64,000 nt of DNA from Cladochytrium replicatum (lineage: Eukaryota; Chytridiomycota; Chytridiomycetes; Cladochytriales; Cladochytriaceae). Location: positions 372,001-436,000 of the forward strand of contig JAHLKD010000029.1 of NCBI GenBank assembly GCA_025526935.1, in the 5' to 3' direction. Positions within the stretch are counted from its first letter, which is position 1; each line of letters starts with the position of its first letter. The notes beneath the pieces were generated by a model that searched no databases, was not told the origin of the DNA, and saw only the letters and a list, made by a program, of their open reading frames with translations. Position numbers and translations under genes: made by a program. Below, piece after piece: positions 1 to 14,200 of this stretch.

Positions 1-1064
1 TTGTACTTGCAACTCACAATCGCATTACTCCAAGAACAATAAATGGGTTGATGTGCCGTCATGACTGGCTGCATCAATTGAGTGCTGAAGAACCGTTCAA
101 AACTATTAGAAGGATTCAAAAAGTGATATTCATGAGGACTTTGCAAAGGTGCATAATTTTTTGCTCCTTCAAACAAACCGGCGCAATGTGGTACTAAAGG
201 GGATGCTGACTATTAACTCACTGACGGACTCTGTCAGACAAACGACTTTGGTATCAAAAATTCAAAGCAAGCGGCCACAGATACGACTCGGAGCACTTCA
301 TCAGCAACTGTCAAACAAATCATGATGAATACGGCCCACGATTACGTTTTCAATCTTTGATTGATCAACAACTCTGACAGCAAGGTGGTTTGTCAAGCCC
401 TGAGTGAGAACGTAGTGAGCGAACAGAGGTCATAACAGCAGCAAACCACTGTCCTATGAAGTGCTTGAAAAGTTCTTCTTTTCAGAATGAAAAAACATTC
501 TTGGACGTTTACAGGTGGGAGGGACACAAGTTTGGTATTTACAGAGGAATGCTGGTGACCTCAAAGGTTGGCAAGTTTCAAGCAACTACTATCAAATGAG
601 CCGATGAGGAATACAAAGGTTGGCGAGTTTCAAGCGACTATCAACGGCTATCCAGGCAATTGGTAGAATTACCAAGGCCCATCCAACCAGTTCTCTTGCG
701 TTGGATTGCCTGCAGCAGCACCAACGTATATCCTTTTGGTGAAGGAGGTCGGCCAGGGAATCTGCTTGCAGATGCACAAGATCAATGAAGTGATACATGA
801 CCTTAGATTGCCATTTTACCAACATCAATCAAGTTCGTCCATGTCGACTACGAAACGCTCTCCGAAAATGAGTTCTTACCACCGATCTTTGTTGAATCTC
901 CCAAACGCTCAAGCCAAACATCAAGTATTGTCTCTTGGAGTGATACCACCCTTCTACTTGTCCACATTTTGCTCTGGAACTGGATTCAGCAGAACAACTC
1001 ACTCAGTACCTCTGCCATGATATATCCTATGTTCAGAGCATTAGTGGATGTGTATCCTTTGGAG
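1..1064. other. Gene-free stretch, probably decayed repeat
   Basis: No convincing coding exon is visible on either strand. Short open frames exist but lack a family motif or splice-consistent neighbours. The stretch leads into a dispersed repeat at about 1065 and is probably transposon-derived. That is inferred from its neighbours, not from a motif inside it. Confidence 0.35.
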
Positions 1065-1565
1065 TGGCTAAAGTTCTAGATGGCATACATCGAGCATTTG
1101 TTGTCCATAACGCTCCCTGAGGTGGATTGGAAACCTTGGAAGGCAGGTTTGGCCAAGGATTTCATGCTTTCAAATGACATCAATCAGTTCATCATGATGG
1201 CTTGGAAAAGGACATAACCAGTAGTGGGCCACCATAAAAACCTCATGTCTGGTCGTGTTTTGTCCAGGCACCAACTGGGTCACTGCGGGTAGGAGCAGTA
1301 TACCCAGACCCAAATTGGTTGAAACCTGTACCTGACCTTGACCAGCTGGGGTTTGCTGCTCAGGAGAGGAGTGATTGAACTTGAGTTAGAACAAGATATT
1401 CACATAAACACTTTGTCTGTGTGGACAGTATGATATTTACAACCACTGTCGTAAAGATGTACAAAACTGCATTAAACAATCACAAGTTGATAGGTGGAAC
1501 AGCCCAAAGCAGTTTCTGTATCTCGTTCATATCGTCAGAGCCCCATCCAGTGAGGCCTTGACTGT
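1065..1565. repeat. Dispersed repeat, copy 1, with inverted 3' half
   Basis: Bases about 1065-1215 match 29258-29410 in the same orientation. They share a run that encodes EVDWKPWK-GLAKDFMLSND in both copies. Bases about 1235-1550 match 29420-29735 as the reverse complement. The two halves are therefore collinear in copy 2 but opposed in copy 1. Mismatches are frequent, so the copies are old. The encoded peptide is not one I recognise. It is probably a mobile-element remnant. Confidence 0.75.
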
Positions 1566-1645
1566 TCTACTAGCATAATGAATACAAGATAGCGGTCAGT
1601 GACACTGATCCCATACCCAACCAGGATTAGCCTTGAACAATTGCC

Positions 1646-2649
1646 TTAGTCTGATTGCAAATTATGCAGTTCTGTAAAATAGAAGAGTTCAACAAAATCA
1701 AGTGCATCACTCCTGACTTTGGGCAGTTTCTTTCCCAGAGAATGTAAAGTTTGCAGGATTTTCCGCAAATGTATGTGACCAAATTGCTGGTGTAATCTAG
1801 CTAATTTGTTAATGGCCACAGCTGAAATGTTGTTTACTCCATTATCACCCATTGTTTGGGAGTATAGACTTAATGTTGCAGATGAAGCTCTGTCCAAAAC
1901 TTCACCCCCGTAATCTCTAGTTTTGTTAGAATCTTTTGGGAAACATTGTTGTCCTTCACTGTATCAAACCTTACACCAGACATGGTTGTCTGCTGCTCTT
2001 GGGCAGTGATTGTAGTGGTACCAGGTAAAACATTCTGTTTGCCAACAGAGAGTGCAGAATTAGAAAGATTTGTCGAAATAGCTGCACCTATTTTGGGAGA
2101 GTATTTAAGTAATGGATTAGTAGTATCCAAACTTCCATGAAGATAATATAAACCTCCACGTCTTAAACCAATGGTAACACATTGTTCAGTTCCTTTGTTT
2201 GACAAATAGACTTTGTCTTTGGTAAAACTGACTATATCACCTTCATCCCCGATGATGCTGTAGACAGATATAAGTGTATCCTCTAAATCAGGAACAAACA
2301 GTGCGTTTTGAATGTGTTTTATTGAACCATTTGACAATACAAGTGCAATATCTCCATAGCCTTTAATAGGAATGGGATGATTGTCTGCCAAGTAAACATC
2401 TCCTGCATCATTAACGTAAAATAAATTCTTGAATGCATGTCTGTCTGGAGTCATCCAAGCAATAGCACCAGAGTCAATCAAACCGAGAGGTTTGGCATAT
2501 ACGTGTAGATTGCAGTTGGTACTCTTCAATGCTGTGATAATAGAGGGATGTGTAAAATCCACAATATTGTTAGCTTTGAAGATTGAAGGGAAGGATTTGA
2601 TTGATTGTACCTTGCTGGAAGGTTCTGATTCCTGAGAATCGATATCCAT
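1646..2649 (-). mobile_element. Ty1/Copia remnant (element 2): protease and GAG-pre-integrase region
   Basis: Minus-strand reading frames, broken near 1880, carry a degenerate retroviral-type aspartic protease site (GLIDSGAIAWMTPD, consensus D-S/T-G-A). A VPDLEDTLISV segment follows, then the GAG-pre-integrase motif LHQQFGHIHLRK. This order is typical of Copia polyproteins. Integrase and reverse transcriptase are absent downstream, so the copy is truncated. It lies just downstream, on the minus strand, of an LTR-like segment at about 2980-3155. It may be the internal part of an element inserted into element 1. Confidence 0.8.
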
Positions 2650-2882
2650 GTTCTGGGATGTAGAGGAGGAAGCACGAGATGCTTTTTGTTAAATTCTGTG
2701 TATCCTTGGAGGGCTTACCCATTGTTTTGTGCAATACGCTTTTTCTCTTGGGCTTGAGAAGTTTTTATGCTATTGCTCGATTTATGTTTTCGGCAGTCAT
2801 GCTGTTTATTTTCTTTATTGTTATTGTTGAATATTCTTCTGTGTGGGAATATTTATTGCGGTATGAGGGTGGCTGGTTCCTT

Positions 2883-2968
2883 GAGACAGTGGAACAAACC
2901 AAACACTCACACACCACAGGTATAAATAAAGGAGACAGTGGAACAAACCAAACACTCACACACCACAG
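2883..2968. repeat. Two 37-bp direct repeats with a TATAAATA-containing spacer
   Basis: Identical 37-bp units lie at 2883-2919 and 2932-2968, separated by 12 bp that include TATAAATA on the plus strand. They sit beside the LTR-like segment and may be part of an LTR or its control region. Confidence 0.8.
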
Positions 2969-2979
2969 TCTTCCTGGTT

Positions 2980-3155
2980 AGCAATCCAGCCTTGATTTGT
3001 ATTAGCCACAGAGTGCTTGTGTGCAACAAGGGAATTTGCTTTATCATCACCCCATATTCAACTGGGCCAAGAGACGGAACCTGGAGCTGTTGTGCTAGCT
3101 AAAGTACAGCTAAACACGCCCTACCGCTGACAGGAGAAGCCCTTGGTTTTTAACA
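2980..3155 (-). repeat. LTR-like segment (begins TGTTAAAAACC on the minus strand)
   Basis: About 175 bp read on the minus strand from 3155 match 51162-51337 on the plus strand with only scattered differences. Both copies start with TGTTAAAAACCAAGGGCTTC, consistent with a 5'-TG LTR end. The start abuts the last in-frame codons of the reverse-transcriptase fragment at 3156-3371. That suggests this LTR inserted into the older Copia element. Confidence 0.65.
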
Positions 3156-5145
3156 GCTTTTATCTGTTTCCATATATGCACCCTTGATATCAAACTGGAA
3201 TATGATCATGCCGACTAATGCTGCTAATGCAATCAGAAAACGGATCGTGGACGTTTTCGTAACCGGAGAATAGGTTTCATCAAAATCCAATCCTTCAATC
3301 TGTGAAAATCCTCTTACAACCCAACGTGCTTTGAATCGAGTAATATTGCTTAGCATTGGTTGGGTCATCATTCGTCTAGTCCATGTAAATGTTCAACAAC
3401 ATGCATGTCACCAGCTTCTTCTAAGCCGTAATATATGGGGTTGTCGTTGGTATCCTCATCGACTTCTTTGTCTGCAACGGTAGAAATTGGGAAATGGTCT
3501 GAGACAACTCAACAGTGGTATCTTGCACCCCCTGATCCCTGGTTGGTATCTGATCAACATCGAAATATGCCCCGGGCTTCAGTGGATATTGCACCATAAG
3601 ATCGTCGAGTAATTGTCAGGTAGGATTATAACCAACAAAAACTCCCTTGTGGAACGTAATGTGAAAGTATTCGCCTATTGTCTGAAAATTGAGTGCTATG
3701 ACAATCTTCAGGTCTTCACCCTTGTATCCGAGAAACAGACCAAGTTCAGACTTGTCTCGAATTCTGTGCGCCAACCTTTGTTTGTGTGAGATCCACAAAC
3801 TAACGAGTGTTCCAAAGGCGTGGATAGTTGCCAGATTAATCCGCTTGTCAAGGTATGCACAGTACTGAATCACATTCACAGCTGAATGGAAAGTAGCGTT
3901 CTTGACAACCGCAGCGTTTAGGATGGAAAGTTGCACGAATTGAAGTGTTTGTGGTAGTCCAGCTTGTAGCATCATTGTGTCCAACATATACTTGATCGAC
4001 TGCATATTCCGCTCTGATAGACCATCGAGTTCCTTTACTGACGGAGGAGCTAGGTGGACGCGAATGCGAGGAATCTTGGTATTGCACCATTGGATCAACT
4101 GTTTCGTAATTAATTCTCCTGAATCGGAACGTAGTTCAGCAACGTGTAATGGGTGATTGCGATTCTCCACATCAGTGATATGTCGAATCATACTATCAAC
4201 CCCATCACTCTTTCGATTCAGGAAGTAGATTGTGCTGAAACGAGGTTGTTCGTCGACAATGATCTGCCAATATCTCTTCTTCTGACCATTGTAGACTTAA
4301 AGTACGACATCGGAAAAGTTTCCTCAGAGCTCGACTTATCGTAGAATAAATCGGCTTCTGTTTCGTGTGACTATAGACCAAACAATTCTGCATGATTGAT
4401 TTGTTGACAAGATTGAATGCATCCGGTTCAACCTTGGGCATTTTGATGTTGAGCTTCTCTGCCGTTCGAAAGATCGTCCATAAGTGGATGTAACCAAACT
4501 GCTGGTGTAACTTTGCGAGTTTGTGTACTGTCACTGGCGATAAGTTGGTGCTCACTCCAACTGTATCTTGAGATGCTCGTTGATATTTGTCATCGTTCGT
4601 TCGACGAATGTTGTTGTCCGACATTACATCGAGACCCATCGCGTAAGAAGATCGTACACCGGACGTAAAGTCCATCGACTGATCGAGATCTTCTGCGGAT
4701 AACGCTACTGCCTTAGCTCGTTGAGCAATCACATGTGGTGGTTGGTGAGTTCCGACGGTACTGACATCAGCATAGAGATAGTACAAATCTCTTTCCCATC
4801 GCCCAATAATAATGTTTTCATCCGTATCACCATGCGTGAGGTTAAGCTTGTCTTTGGTGAACCTCGCAATGTCCCCAGAGTCTCCAATGATACTACACAC
4901 CAATGCGAGTGTGTCTTCGAGATCAGGAACATAAAGTGCGTTGTGTATTATCCCAATTCTCCCATTGGGTAAAACTACAGATACATCTCCAAAACCACAA
5001 ACTGGAATTGTATGACTATCCGCTACTTTCACCAAGTCCTTGTCATTTGTATACGTCAGGGAACTAAAGGCATGTCAGTGAACTAAAGGCATGACAATTA
5101 GGTGTCATCCAAACAGTTGCGCCTGTATCAAGCAAACCCACAGGA
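3156..5145 (-). mobile_element. Ty1/Copia remnant (element 1): protease, integrase, truncated reverse transcriptase
   Basis: In minus-strand order the segment holds an aspartic protease site GLLDTGATVWMTP (about 5101-5145), VPDLEDTLALV, and a GAG-pre-integrase motif LHQQFGYIHLW (about 4500). The integrase core C-terminal half follows (3616-4191; ELRSDSGE, LSERNMQSIKYML, LGLFLGYKGEDLK). Last is the start of a Copia-type reverse transcriptase (3156-3371; FKARWVVRGFSQ, QFDIKGAYME). Frames shift between these parts, so it is inactive. The reverse transcriptase stops exactly where the LTR-like repeat begins. Element 2 therefore probably inserted here and the rest of the enzyme was lost. Confidence 0.85.
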
Positions 5146-6317
5146 AATGTGGAAATTATCTCGGCCAGAGTTTGGGCAACCTAGGTGATCCTGGGGTTGA
5201 AAACAATGTAACTCAACGCTGTGAATCAATTGCTGGTGTCAACAATGCGCTACGATGCGTATTGACCAAGTAAATGCACGTCGAAGTTGCCCAAAGTGAG
5301 CCCAGGGGACTCTCCAGATCCCAGGGGACTAGACAGCTGAAAAATCTGTTCTAAGCAGATACAATAGTGCTGACTCTGCCGCTACGCTCCACTTTACTCT
5401 GATGTGTATGGTTGCTGAGATATGAGGTCTTGTGGGTCAGTCACCTTGTGTGGAGGAAATTTTACTCCTGGCTCAACGTCAAGTAGGCTCCCAAGATGTT
5501 ATGATCTTGTGCTGAACTGGAATGGAACAAAGGACTGATGGGACCGATTGGCTTCAAATTAGTAGGGAAAACACAAGCAGGTGATAAGCGCATGTGAGCA
5601 AAATGAGACAGTTGTACCTGTCTCAGATACCAAGGTGGTACAACAACTATTGAGGTGGAGTGCAAGTTAATGGTGGTCGATGGTGCAGACCACAATCTTG
5701 ACATATTCGGACCAGCCTCTTTCTTGGCTTGCACGTTAGCCTCCATGAGACTATTTCAAGGTTGGAACATCGTTTCTCTGAGCAGGTCTCTTAAATACCC
5801 ATGGCAGTTCCCTTTGGATTGTGGGACATGGTCAGTGGCCTCAGAAGGAATGCAATAATCTCGAGAACATTGCGGAGTCTTTCTGCACCTCTTTTTCTTA
5901 TGCGCTAAATAATGCTGCTGGCCCTGATGCCGAATTTTTGCCGTTTTGGGTGTGCACATCCCGATTGCTGCCGTGGCCTTCAACGCGTTCCGAGTCTCGT
6001 GTTTTCGGTGACATTCCATCGGATACTGTGGGAACAAGGATTACTTTCATGGACAGTTATGCTCTCAATAATCGGCAAAGATCATTCAATAATGCACCAC
6101 TCGCGATTGTACAGACGGCCAGTCTGCACCTCTGTGTTCTTTTCCAGACTTAGTCCCGCTCCAAGTATCTGGACACATTTCTCCCTGTGGTCACGCGACC
6201 AAAAGAAAACGCCTCTTTTAAATCCCGAGATTCATCCGCGTTTTCGTTTCGTGATCTCAACAAGTGGAAGCGGAGAACAAAACGCATCGCATTCGATTGA
6301 GCACACCCACTCCAACA
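5146..6317. other. Gene-free stretch upstream of mtHsp70
   Basis: The left part is probably more degraded Copia flank. The right part, about 6100-6317, should hold the Hsp70 promoter. Open frames here (for example 5756-6037 minus and 5821-6153 plus) overlap each other on both strands, have no recognisable motif and were left uncalled. I could not fix a TATA box or heat-shock element with confidence. Confidence 0.4.
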
Positions 6318-8776
<2,459 letters not shown>

Positions 8777-11298
8777 AAAATATGAGCAAATTTGATAGTT
8801 GCTTTTGAGGTTGAGATGTGATGTGTCGGGATGTATTTTCTTCATTAAAGATCAATTGCATCTTCCGAGTGACTATTTTGTCTTACATGGAATTATATAT
8901 TTGATGTCTTTTTACCCGCTACTTATTCTGACACTTGACACTCAGCTGATTCCCAATAGAGTATTGTCCTTTCGCTAAGACTTGATAAAACACAGCAATT
9001 TCGAGATTATCGCCACACAAACCGACAGACATTCAAAACTTTGTCCACAAACGAGCATCGATAACAGTGCAGTACTATGCTCTGTTTTTTCCACTTTTTC
9101 CTGGGCAAGACAATGACCGCAGTCGCCCACTCCTGAACAAGAGCATCCCAACCATCCACAACTGGGTTAAATACTAATTAGGGAGATACATGGCTGGGAC
9201 TGCACAAGCATCTGGGCATATGAGAAGATTGATTGATTGAGTTAGTTGGCAATGGACAGCCTGAAAGAACGTATAGCTTACTTCGAAGGCAAGTTAGAAT
9301 TGAAGAATTTGGGAGCGACGTGAAGATGGACAATGAGAATCCTTCCCCTCAGGACATGCCAACAGTTTGTTTTCAACCCGTCAGTATGAGTACAAAATTC
9401 CATATCCACCAGTGCGGCGTTACTGTGGCTCGACACGTGAAGATTCAGAGGCTGGAGGAGTGAAGGAATGGGAGCAAGGGCTCCACTCATTGGATCAGTA
9501 CAACACATTCTTTGGTGAGTGAAACATGCACACTGAATTGGACAGACTTGCAAATGCTTTAGTGGCAAAAACAGTGGAGTAGTCTGCATGAGGAGCCTTG
9601 CTGGCAGATATCAGAGAGGACAGCAGAGCCAGCCACGATAGCGCTCTCCCTGACTGCTGACAAAGAAAGGTTATCAACCAGCACTTTTTTGCCAACCAGC
9701 GCATTGGTGATGCAGGGGTGCTACTCTGAGCGACAACAGCAGCCAGGGATTCACAGTGAGTGATGGGGCACGGCAAGCGGTGTCGTTTGGCAGATCGGTG
9801 TAGTGGGGAACCTTTCAATGAGTGGTGCCTTGTTACCTTTCTGGGCATCTCGGACATTTTGGAAAATTTGTTATGTGTTTTTGGATTTCTGTGGGTGGTC
9901 AGTTACTGCTCTTTCCAGGTCGGGTTCAACCTTCAGATTTTCTTGCTTCATTAGTACTGTGGAGGATTGTGATTCCAGGCTGGTATATAGGTGGGTCTGC
10001 GCAGCGTCCTATATGTACCTTTCTTTACCAGTACAACACGATTTTCGCCTCACTGAGGCCAAAAAAAGACATCTTTTCGCTATTTATCTCACTGAGGCCA
10101 AAAAAAGACATCTTTTCGCTATTTATCTGGAGGTAAGCAAGCATTTTTTCAGGACTCTATCAATCATTCGGTTCCGGTTAGAAATGACACCAACTCACAC
10201 CAACTTGAAGTACTCATCAGAATGAAACAAGAAGCTGTGATAGCAGCAAAATTAGTTCAATGCATGATTTAGCTGAGTGGTTAATAGTAAGCAATGTCAT
10301 GCTGATTGGAGAATGGATTTTGGACTCAAATTCGTAGCATTTATTGAGTGAGTACGAAAGCAACTACATCTCCTCATTGTATTATTCAAAAAGTCTAAGA
10401 TCGATGTGCACTCTTTTCAGAAATGTATTGGAATCTAGAAATGGACACAAGAAGAACAACCAATCAAGAGCTAAAAAAATATGACATAATGGGAAATCAT
10501 GTGAGCAGCAACTCACGCATAGGATTCGGGTGATCATCAACCAAAGCTGCAGTACCGCTCACATCTTACCAGATGGAGATTGAAAAGAAACACAAATTCA
10601 ACCTATATTTCAGCAGCATGAAAAGAGAAGATTCATCCTTCATTTCCGAATGTTCAATTGATGGGAATTGCAGGGAATTTGCCAGGGATGTTGGATCGAG
10701 CACCGATCAAGTTTGAGTTAACTTTAGAAGGAACACGAGCAACAAATCATCACTCAACCGGTTCTACAAAATAGCCTATATCTGATTAGGCCAACAACTG
10801 CCAAAGTTCAACTTTTTGTTGGTTGATGACGTTATCCATGAGCATTTATGACGGTTAAACCTTTGCTAGGATAGCAAACGCACCACCACGAACTGAACGT
10901 GCAATGCTTTGAAATGAGATTTCGAATATGGAATGTTCACTGTTCTTTTGTAGTTGTATTCGCCCTGTCTCGAACCCACTAACAGTGCCACCCATCGATC
11001 GCACCGCGTCTCAAATTTTCACCGCAACTAACAATTAGTTTGCCCGTCTTGCAGCCTAGGTCACTGAGGAATATCGCTGCTGGTAAAAGACGGTGCGTGC
11101 TGGGCTGTCCCGTATTTGCAGCGCTACTTCACTACATCTTTGTACATCATACACTCGCCGTAAGTGTCGTTGAAATCATGGTCGTGTCTCAGCGATGACG
11201 CCTCCCCGCCCGTCACTTCTGGCTGTGCTGAGACACTCGTCTGCCCGTTGACGGTGACGGCTTTCTGACTCTGTTACTCTCTCCTCATACTTTAGAAC
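8777..11298. other. Gene-poor intergenic stretch
   Basis: It holds the Hsp70 3' flank, a 2x39-bp tandem repeat at 10049-10126, and AT-rich sequence with no convincing exon. Overlapping open frames at 9233-10225 on both strands show no family motif and no splice-consistent extension. The last 150 bp before 11299 should contain the promoter of the NRPS-like gene. Confidence 0.5.
10049..10126. repeat. Tandem repeat, two 39-bp units
   Basis: Two identical 39-bp units (10049-10087 and 10088-10126) begin CTCACTGAGG and contain a run of seven A. Identity between units points to a recent duplication or slippage event. Confidence 0.9.
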
Positions 11299-14200
11299 AT
11301 GGACAACTACAACCGCAGTCCAAACTATTATCCCATAGACGAGTACAACCAGTCTTCGGCTGGTTACTCTCAACAGCAACAACAACCACAACAACCTCAG
11401 CGCTCAAACTCTGGCCCGCGGAGTAATCGTTCCGGAAACCGTCCCCGCGCTCCGCCAATGTCAAACATGGCCAGACAATATTCCCCACCCTCCTACTCGA
11501 GAGATCCACCCGCCTACCCTCCTTCTTACCCTCCGACTCAGCAACAACAGCAGAGACAGTCTATGTTTGGCTATCAGCAGCCTCAAGGATACATGCAACC
11601 ACCTTCGTATAACGTTGACAACAGAAGACCCTCCACTTCTCTGACTGTTCATCGAACGTCGATGGCGAGGCCACAGTCCATGGCCTTTACCATGGCCCCT
11701 ACAAACAACAATCGAAATTCTATGCGCGTAGAACCCACCTCTTCGCTCAACGAGGCCGGCCTCGCTCGTCTTAATTCAACTGCGAAACATGAAAATACTC
11801 ATCCTGGTGTGTAGAGACCACCACTGATGAATATATGTCATTAACTTCTACATTCAGGTGCTGTGGTTGCTAAAACCTTGAAATTCAGCTCGCTCGTAGA
11901 CTTGTTGTCTGGGACAAACCATCCAGCCATACTTGAACCTACCATCGACAACCAGGATATGCCGATTACAATTCATAGGAAACCATTGTACCATGTTATG
12001 CTCAAAAATTTCGTGTACAATGCACCGGGGATGATGGGTGCCTTAAGGATCTATAGAAGGGACAGAGTTGCCATTGTGGTGCCTGAAGGACCTGAGCTAG
12101 CCAGCTCGTTGATCGTTGTGCTCTCAACTTGCACGGCTGTACCGATGAACCCGTCCAGCACGAAAGACGAGATCATTCATGAAGTCGTCAGCTTGAAGTG
12201 CAGGGCTCTCATTGCCACTAGTAAGCTCACTGAGGTATGTCTAAGAGCGAAAAAAGTTGGAGATGTCTTGGGAATGATTGAGTATTTAACTCTGCACCCA
12301 TTGCAGCAATATCCGGAGCTTGGAGAAGAGCTGCAGAGGCATTCGATCCAGCTGCTTATATTGCAGCCAGACCCAGCTGTTTCCGGATTGTTTACGCTCG
12401 AACCTCAGTACCCCGAACCTGCAGCACACTCACAGCACAAGGTAGGTGCAGGAAACACCAGTAAAAACGTTCATCCAATCATGCATCACTCATATAGTTC
12501 CTGGACATTCATAACGGCCCTGAAGATATTGCTCTGATTCTGCGAACGTCGGGAACCTCGGGAAATAAGAAGACTGTGCCCTATACACTTCGTACACTCG
12601 TTGTAGGTGCAGTGTGTGTGGCTCGCTCTTGGGACCTCAAGCCCAATGACGTCAACCTCAACATGATGCCACTGTACCACGTCGGAGGAATTGTGCGAAA
12701 TCTTCTCGCCCCAATGCTCTCATCTGGGTCCGTCATTGTCACATCTGGTTTCGACTCGTCTGTCTTCTGGGATCTGCTTGACTCATCTGCATTGCCGCCG
12801 ACATGGTACTACGCCGTACCTACTATGCACCAAGCCATCTTGCTGGAAGGTCGCGAGAGATACCCAAGCGGAGTGGCTCGCAACACTGGCATCCGCATGA
12901 TTTGTAACGCTGGTGGTGGACTGCTTCCATCACTCGCCGTAGACTTGCGAACTTTCTTTGTGGGGAGCTGTGTACTTCCTTCGTACGGAATGACTGAATG
13001 CATGCCGATCTCGACTCCTCCGATCGGGTACGCGCTTGAGAGGCCTGGAACGTCCGGTGTTTCGGTCGGACCCGAGATCGCCATCTTTGGAGGCGGCGAT
13101 AAACCTGTGCCCTCAGGAACAATTGGAAATATTGTTGTGAGGGGCGAGCCGCTCTTCCACGGATACGAGGGCGACGCGGAAGCGAACAAAAAGGCTTTCA
13201 CGGCGGATGGGTGGTTTAACACTGGTGACATGGGCTATCTTGACCAGGACGGTTATCTCTGTAAGTTGTTACGCGAGTGCACTGTCAGCTATGACTAACC
13301 CTTGTGTAGTTATTACTGGTCGATCGAAGGAAGTTATCAACCGCGGTGGTGAGATAATTTCCCCTGTCGAGGTTGAGGATGCGGTGCTTGCGCACCCACG
13401 GGTGAGATACTGTCTTGCTTTTGTGGTGCCACACGACGTGCTTCAGGAGACGATTGGTATTGTGATTGTGCAAGAGGATGGCAGTCGTCGCTTGGACCTG
13501 TCTGAACTTCAGACGTGAGTTTAGTTACTTGACGTTCCCTTTAAAGAATTTTGAATGTGACTTTATTTTCAGGTTTGCTGCAAAGACTCTCCACCCATCT
13601 AAATGGCCCCAGCTCATTGTTTTCATGAATGATCTCCCTAAGAACCAAGCAAACAAGCCTCTGCGTATCAACCTCGCCAAGCGTTTCGGTATCGCGGAGC
13701 TCACGGACTCAGTGATGCCTCACAAGCGACTTTACGAGGCACCTAGGTGCCCGCCACGCACTGCGACCGTCAATGACCCGATCCCGTGCTACCCGATCGT
13801 TGCGAACCCAGACTCTTCACTTCAATGCATAAGGATGATTCCGGAGGTTCAAGACGTCGTTGTTGGTGAAGGTCTTTTTAAATCCTACCCTGACCAGCTC
13901 ATTGCGCTTGTTCAACTGTTTCCTGGATCTACACTCACAGCGGCAGACATTGGTCGTTTTGTTGGCGAGAGGGTGCACGATTACGATGTGCCAGTCAAAA
14001 TGCTTGTTGTGGACGTCATCCCCAGATACAAGAACGGGCAAGTTGACCTCAACACCCTGGAGGGTAGTCTTGCGAAACCTGGAGTCGGTGCGGCGGGCGG
14101 AAAGCAAGGTCGTGCGGAGAAAGCGGTCGCGGATGTTTTTAGAGACGTACTGGGATTGAAGACGGAATTCGTGATCGGTGCGGACTCTGACTTCTTCATG

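Noticed and set aside
5756-6153. Open frames on both strands upstream of mtHsp70
   Set aside because: They overlap, have no splice-consistent extension and no family motif; the region is more likely promoter.
9495-10225. Overlapping frames of 100-140 codons
   Set aside because: Composition is odd and both strands are open. The tandem repeat at 10049-10126 accounts for part of the longest frame.
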